A DNA stretch of 64,000 bases. Origin: Brevibacterium sp. RIT 803. Its GTDB lineage: Bacteria; Actinomycetota; Actinomycetes; Actinomycetales; Brevibacteriaceae. Positions 60,167 to 64,000 of the stretch are shown in pieces (the first letter of the stretch is position 1; each line of letters begins with the position of its first letter). A program made the translations under genes and the position numbers. The notes under the pieces were generated by a model that was not told the origin of the DNA, made no database searches, and was given only the letters and a program-made list of their open reading frames with translations. The stretch spans positions 523,586-587,585 of the forward strand of contig NZ_JAFEMW010000003.1 of the NCBI RefSeq assembly GCF_016892625.1, in the 5' to 3' direction.

Positions 60167-60510
60167 GTTGGGTCTCCCTTCTCGACAATGTGGTCCCAGG
60201 TCTTCCAGCGGCCCGCCCGCCGGTAGAAGCGAAATCGTTCAGATCGTGAGTGTCTGACTGTGCGAACGACTTCAGGAGCATACGAATATGCCGCATCAGT
60301 ATCAGCTAAACCGTGAAGCACGGTGTCGTAGCGTTCAGGGGCCAAATCAATGCGATCACACAAGAGGCGTCGAGCGGCAGGCGTCGGTGAAACACGCTCG
60401 ACATCGAGAATCATCCGATCATGGGCAGAGAGTTGCTGTGCATCACCAGCAATCATCGGCCCTGCCACCTCGCCTGAGACATACTGAAAGTATAGGTGCA
60501 TGTCACCCAT
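60163..60510 (-). CDS. DUF3263-like protein
   Basis: The ~115-residue protein resembles DUF3263: a helical pattern with D-R-M-I-L-D-V-E-R near the start and R-Y-D-T-V-L-H-G-L-A-D-T-D-A-A in the middle. It then ends in an Arg-rich run (V-R-T-V-R-H-S-R-S-E-R-F-R-F-Y-R-R-A-G-R). It may bind DNA. It overlaps the DUF2867 protein gene by 4 bp, so they are co-transcribed. The start codon (ATG 60510 or 60501) is uncertain. Confidence 0.65.
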   Translation of the reverse strand: MGDMHLYFQYVSGEVAGPMIAGDAQQLSAHDRMILDVERVSPTPAARRLLCDRIDLAPERYDTVLHGLADTDAAYSYAPEVVRTVRHSRSERFRFYRRAGRWKTWDHIVEKGDPT

Positions 60511-60616
60511 GGCTGCGCCTCAGTTAGCGGTCCCCTGATGCTGGTTGGTCCCTGCCGAATGTGAAGACACAACAGCGCCATCGATCGGTCGTGCTCGGCA
60601 TGGCATACTTGCGCCT

Positions 60617-61090
60617 ATGCAACGAGCGGAGCTGAAACGCAAAATAGCATTGCGGCCAGCGCAGATTCTCGATGTGCTCGCCGATAAGGACATTTGGCGT
60701 GCAGACGGATCGAGCGTGGAGATCCTGTCGGGCCGAGCCGACGGGCTTCGACTGACGGCCACGATGCCTTTAGCACGCGACCTGCTGCCGGCGGCCGCAC
60801 AGAGTTTTGTGGGTGCCGATGCCAGAGTTGTCCAACACGTGAGTTCCGAACCTGTCTCCGAGACTGATGATGAAGCGACCGTGGAGATCGAAGCAGAAGT
60901 CCCCGGCATTGCCATCGATGTCCATGTGGAGATTTCATTGGTCCGGGACGTCGAGGACTGCACTGACCTTCATGCCCTGATCGAGATTGCGTCTTCGCTA
61001 CCATTCGTTGGCCGCGCGATCGAATCAGGTGCTCGCCCTCATATCGAGTCGATGATCTCCACAAGGTTTGATCACCTCCCGACTCTCTAG
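60617..61090 (+). CDS. DUF2505 family protein
   Basis: The 157-residue protein matches DUF2505 (an SRPBCC-like fold of ~160 residues typical of actinobacteria). It has strands with alternate hydrophobics (L-R-L-T-A-T-M-P, A-T-V-E-I-E-A-E-V) and a C-terminal helix. ATG at 60617 replaces a longer ORF start because the first ~24 codons are low-quality. It is probably a lipid- or ligand-binding protein of unknown role. Confidence 0.75.
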   Translation: MQRAELKRKIALRPAQILDVLADKDIWRADGSSVEILSGRADGLRLTATMPLARDLLPAAAQSFVGADARVVQHVSSEPVSETDDEATVEIEAEVPGIAIDVHVEISLVRDVEDCTDLHALIEIASSLPFVGRAIESGARPHIESMISTRFDHLPTL

Positions 61091-61418
61091 GCCAGCCTCA
61101 GATGGGTTGAGTCATGTCACGAGGGATCTGGTGAAATACGTCCCATTCTTTTCGCTTGCCAGGCGAACAACATTCCGGCTTCACATCTCTTCCCCCCCCT
61201 GTGCTCACGGTGTCCTCACCCCGTCGAGGCTTGGGCAAACAGGCGGAGCGGCATAGCCCGGGACCTTATATCCCCAGGCTGTGTTCAAGCATGAGTACAC
61301 AGTCACGAAAACCGCGGGAACGAGCTCCCGTGCCTGGAGATGCTGTGCGCACAAGGCCGGCATACAGTCGCCGGCGAGTGAACACACGCTAGGATGAAGT
61401 CCCTCGAAAGGAGCCAGC
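61091..61418. other. 328-bp intergenic region
   Basis: No gene is supported. It contains short inverted repeats (CGGGA-acgagc-TCCCG near 61316) and the upstream region of the small acidic protein gene. No promoter could be identified with confidence. Confidence 0.35.
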
Positions 61419-61652
61419 ATGAGTACAGAGAAGAAGTTGCGCGATATCGCGGCCAAACTCGATGAGACCACGGAGAAACTGGGCGGCACATCAGACCTCG
61501 ATGACGGCGCGCAAGTTGGCTACACCGAAGACGCTGTCGAAGACCGGGCGCAGGAAGCCGCCGATGGTGAAGGGGTGACGCTGTATCGCAACCCTGATGG
61601 ATCGCATACTGCAATTGATCAGACGCACCAGATTGAGCCCGAAGGCCAGTAG
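61419..61652 (+). CDS. Small acidic protein, unknown function
   Basis: The 77-residue hydrophilic protein is rich in Glu, Asp and Ala, with a coiled-coil-like N-terminal half (K-K-L-R-D-I-A-A-K-L-D-E-T-T-E-K-L-G) and no membrane segment. A good ribosome site (GAAAGGAG, 5 nt before ATG) supports it. It resembles small stress-induced proteins in composition only. Confidence 0.6.
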   Translation: MSTEKKLRDIAAKLDETTEKLGGTSDLDDGAQVGYTEDAVEDRAQEAADGEGVTLYRNPDGSHTAIDQTHQIEPEGQ

Positions 61653-62061
61653 TCGCGTAATCAGCACGTGTTAGTCACCAGTATTAGAGACAACGTTGTT
61701 TGACCGTTCATCGGCTTCTGTGCCACCACCGCCTTCGACAGCGAAGTCAGCGGCAGCGATGAGCAATATTGCCTGAAAATGAAAAAGCGGTGTGGCTGAG
61801 ACAGTCGAAGTCTCAGAACCCAGTAGGCACGGCGATAAGAAAGTTCGCTTCTCGAACACCGTTCCTCAGGCGGGGGAATCGAATCGATTCACTGCACGAA
61901 ATTCCCTTGCTTGCCTGCAAGATGGTTCGCACAGCCGCTAGCCAGGCTAACGAAACATGGTTACTCTCGGAATACGGCATTGTGTTGACTTGCAATCGAC
62001 GTTCAGCACTGCTTTTAGCCATACGGTTCAATACTCACCCCCGAACAGGAACGGTGTAATC
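61653..62061. other. 409-bp intergenic region
   Basis: No supported gene. The short frames that cross it have no ribosome site. It must contain the promoter for the small membrane protein and PPOX genes at 62062. Confidence 0.35.
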
Positions 62062-62277
62062 ATGATCGAAAAACTCAGCGACATGGGCATCAAGAGCCAG
62101 TACGCCTACACAGCAGGCTTCGTCTCCATTGGCGCCTCGCTGGTGTCATGGACAACCAGTCGGGGAAAATCCGGAGACTCCAAAGCCCAGGCAGACAGGT
62201 GGGGAATCTTCATCGGACACTGGGCACCAACATTTTTCGCGATCGGGATCGCGTTGCAGCTGACTGAAGAAAACTGA
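62062..62277 (+). CDS. Small membrane protein
   Basis: The 71-residue protein has two hydrophobic segments (Y-A-Y-T-A-G-F-V-S-I-G-A-S-L and F-I-G-H-W-A-P-T-F-F-A-I-G-I-A-L) joined by a basic, Ser/Lys/Asp-containing loop. It starts at ATG 62062 and lies 6 bp before the PPOX-family gene, so they are probably co-transcribed. No family is recognised. Confidence 0.6.
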   Translation: MIEKLSDMGIKSQYAYTAGFVSIGASLVSWTTSRGKSGDSKAQADRWGIFIGHWAPTFFAIGIALQLTEEN

Positions 62278-62283
62278 TACACC

Positions 62284-62823
62284 GTGCAGGGTGGAGGGAC
62301 ACCAAAGACAGACCCTGAAGCAATCACAGACCCTGGTGTAAAGGCAGACCCGGCAGAACTAGAAAAACTCAGAGACATGATCGCTGAAGCTGAGTTCGCG
62401 ATGCTCACCACGATCTCACACGACAACAAGCTCGTCAGTCGCCCCATGGCCGTTCAAGAAACTGAGTTCGATGGTGATCTGTGGTTCGTCTTCTCACAGA
62501 ACTCATCGCAGGCTGACCAGCTCAGGGAAGAGTCCGAAGCCAATGCATCTTTCCAAACCAAAGGCACATGGGTGTCGGTGGCGGGAACCGGGCGTATCGT
62601 CCAGGACCGAGAGAAGCTACAGCAGCTGTGGCGACCGCCACTGTCGGCATGGTTCCCCGATGGCGTGGATACGCCCGGAGTGGCGCTACTCAAGATTGAA
62701 GCGGAGTCCGCACAGTATTGGAACAGTGACGGCGGCGCAGTGAGGTACGCGTTCGAAATGGCCAAGGCTCGAGTGAAGGGTCAACAGCCTGATTACGGTG
62801 AGTCGAAGAAGCTCGACATCTAG
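62284..62823 (+). CDS. Pyridoxamine 5'-phosphate oxidase-fold general stress protein
   Basis: The ~179-residue protein resembles the general stress protein 26 group of the FMN-binding split-barrel fold: A-E-F-A-M-L-T-T-I-S, S-R-P-M-A-V, W-F-V-F-S-Q-N-S-S-Q-A-D, and W-x-P-P-L-S-A-W-F-P. These may bind FMN or F420 and act in redox or detoxification. The start is uncertain (GTG 62284). It follows a small membrane protein by 6 bp. Confidence 0.8.
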   Translation: MQGGGTPKTDPEAITDPGVKADPAELEKLRDMIAEAEFAMLTTISHDNKLVSRPMAVQETEFDGDLWFVFSQNSSQADQLREESEANASFQTKGTWVSVAGTGRIVQDREKLQQLWRPPLSAWFPDGVDTPGVALLKIEAESAQYWNSDGGAVRYAFEMAKARVKGQQPDYGESKKLDI

Positions 62824-62983
62824 ATGCATAGCCGTTCGCTGACCGCCACCTCGCCATGAACGTAGAATTGCTGGCGACGGGACCGGACGAGCGTTGCGGC
62901 ACGACGACTATGTCTTGGGTTACGGGGCGGTCAGTCAGTTCCCCGGCATCGCCCCTGTTCCCAGGGTGGTTGTGAAGCCGGGG

Positions 62984-63409
62984 CTAATGGAGAAGACCTT
63001 GGTGGATCTGGGCGTCTCGGCTTCCTTCTACAGTGACCGAGCCGCGACACTTAGTCGTTTCACAGTTCCCGCTGGCAGGCACACGCGACTTGCCCGACTG
63101 TCCCGAGGCAACTCGCTGACGAACTGCGCCAAGACGGTCTAATTCGTATTCGCGAATCCATGTGTTCAGACACCCGCATGCTTCCTCGCGTGAGTGGAAG
63201 AAATCGATGCACGCAATATCCGGGCATCCACACGAATCGCCTTGCCACGCCTCCCCTGGAAACCACCGGTCGATCCAGTGGCTCCAGCTGATCCCTGCAC
63301 CATGCAGTCGCTGCAATGCTTGCTCGGAAACGGGCCCTGAAGCAGCTGACAATGGCCGCCTCGGTTCACGTTCCTGGCCGGCTGAACTGTTCTCACGCAG
63401 TGAAATCAC
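62984..63409 (-). CDS. Cys-rich hypothetical protein
   Basis: A 141-codon frame starts GTG at 63409 behind a near-perfect ribosome site (AAGGAGGAACCAA then GTG). It encodes a soluble protein with Cys clusters in the middle (D-S-C-G-C-P-D-I-A-C-I-D-F-F-H and A-C-G-C-L), which could bind zinc, and a Trp-rich stretch (S-W-S-H-W-I-D-R-W-F-P). The C-terminal third is lower quality. No family is recognised. A long plus-strand frame opposite it has no ribosome site and is taken as its shadow. Confidence 0.5.
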   Translation of the reverse strand: MISLRENSSAGQEREPRRPLSAASGPVSEQALQRLHGAGISWSHWIDRWFPGEAWQGDSCGCPDIACIDFFHSREEACGCLNTWIREYELDRLGAVRQRVASGQSGKSRVPASGNCETTKCRGSVTVEGSRDAQIHQGLLH

Positions 63410-63927
63410 TTGGTTCCTCCTTCATTGGAGTTTTAATGAACGCGAGACCTACGTGTGCAGGCAGAACAAACTATCGGCTTCAATTCGCTGCACCTATACA
63501 GCGACACGGGCCTATTCTCTTAAGGGAACCCTATTGTGCCACTCCTGGTGTGCGTCGGCAAGCAATTTCGTCCTAAAACTCATGATCATCAAGGGCTCGC
63601 GTAACTTGCAAGTGTCTCGTTCATTCACCGGGGTCCGGGCAGTCAAGGCCTCCACATTCATCGTTGGATTCGTGCCTGCATCGCGCGACTTTCGTGACGG
63701 TCAGCGACGTCGCATCTGGCGGCCACTCCCCGACTGCGCTGTGCCTGGGTGAATCAAACACACATGTTCGTTTACCACGCTTTGCGCTTTATTAGAAGAG
63801 GATTGTGGATACCGTGGACTACCCCTAACGTGACAAATAGATCACCCGGGTTTCGAAAACTTCTCTCACGGATGAATCCGAGTGCATCATACGGTCAACA
63901 AATCAACATCAATGCATCGGAGGTTCG
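63410..63927. other. 518-bp region without a supported gene
   Basis: Base composition is A+T-richer toward 63.8 kb. Only weak frames cross it. It presumably holds the promoter of the gene starting at 63928 or 63963 and of the Cys-rich gene to its left. Confidence 0.35.
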
Positions 63928-63966
63928 ATGAGTACCAACGCTTCAATTCCGAAACACCCAAAATGA
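63928..63966 (+). CDS. 12-residue leader-type ORF overlapping the next start
   Basis: Behind CGGAGG an ATG at 63928 begins a 12-codon frame (M-S-T-N-A-S-I-P-K-H-P-K) whose TGA at 63964-63966 overlaps the ATG of another frame (ATGA). That frame begins M-K-R-I-A-S and runs to the window end. This looks like a coupled leader peptide, or the first codons of a gene with an early stop. Confidence 0.35.
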   Translation: MSTNASIPKHPK

Positions 63967-64000
63967 AACGAATCGCCAGCACAAATCGCGGCGCTTCTCT
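63963..64000 (+). CDS. Start of a gene truncated by the window end
   Basis: An ATG at 63963, overlapping the stop of the 12-codon frame, opens M-K-R-I-A-S-T-N-R-G-A-S and continues to the last base. The basic beginning would suit a signal peptide, but too little is visible to name it. Confidence 0.3.
   Translation, partial: MKRIASTNRGAS

Noticed and set aside
63162..63752. Plus-strand 196-codon frame opposite the Cys-rich gene
   Set aside because: No ribosome site, and the opposite strand has a strong one with a structured protein.

Overview
The window reads as chromosomal DNA of a high-G+C Gram-positive actinobacterium, most likely a Micrococcales member such as Brevibacterium. That placement is inferred from the G+C-rich third codon positions, FCD-type GntR regulators, a CGNR zinc-finger regulator, DUF3263 and DUF2505 proteins, an actinobacterial Flp-like pilin remnant and osmolyte genes (ProP, OtsA, EctD). 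No rRNA, tRNA, CRISPR array, integrase or intact insertion sequence was seen.

Left part (1 to about 30.4 kb) is dense catabolic and transport DNA in clean operons. It opens with the end of a hydantoinase B gene, then a leftward operon of a permease, an acetamidase/formamidase and a LuxR-type regulator whose receiver lacks its phospho-acceptor Asp. A tightly overlapping rightward operon (3.7-10.2 kb) encodes a DhaKL-type kinase, an RpiB/DerI-type isomerase, a TIM-like isomerase, a GntR regulator, a TIM-barrel isomerase/epimerase, an SDR and a beta-hydroxyacid dehydrogenase. This resembles erythrulose/tetritol or apionate breakdown. Next come a CoA-transferase and enoyl-CoA hydratase pair, divergent from a GntR gene, a tripartite tricarboxylate transporter (TctC, TctB, TctA) and a PdxA-like dehydrogenase. 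They are followed by a 2-hydroxyacid oxidase and an aminotransferase divergent from a MatC-like carrier, then PepSY and His-rich membrane proteins, PanE-like and TetR genes, and three small-molecule enzymes.

Middle part (about 30.4-43 kb) is a patchwork accessory region with decayed genes. It holds an AAA ATPase fossil, AT-rich TTTATAG repeats, a Fic/VbhA-type toxin-antitoxin module whose toxin frame has an in-frame TAA just after the Fic motif, small secreted and membrane proteins with an AAA+ ATPase, a CGNR regulator with a DMT exporter, a zinc-finger GNAT with an aromatic-acid-exporter-like protein, and relics of a Tad pilus locus (tadC tail and flp-like pilin).

Right part (43-64 kb) is rich in stress functions. 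It has a heme-oxygenase-like protein with a small membrane protein and a CDGSH protein; ProP with OtsA; CsbD, GlsB and general-stress proteins; a TetR with a membrane protein; and a three-gene cluster of an acyl-CoA dehydrogenase homologue, a PIG-L deacetylase/methyltransferase fusion and a GT2 glycosyltransferase. SRPBCC and DUF2267 proteins, an ectoine hydroxylase without ectABC, a second MHS-type transporter, DUF2867, DUF3263 and DUF2505 proteins and a Cys-rich protein follow. The most promising unexplained systems are the acyl-CoA dehydrogenase/PIG-L-methyltransferase/GT2 cluster, the split Fic module, the 20-residue peptide gene at 10.4 kb and the heme-oxygenase-like/CDGSH operon.
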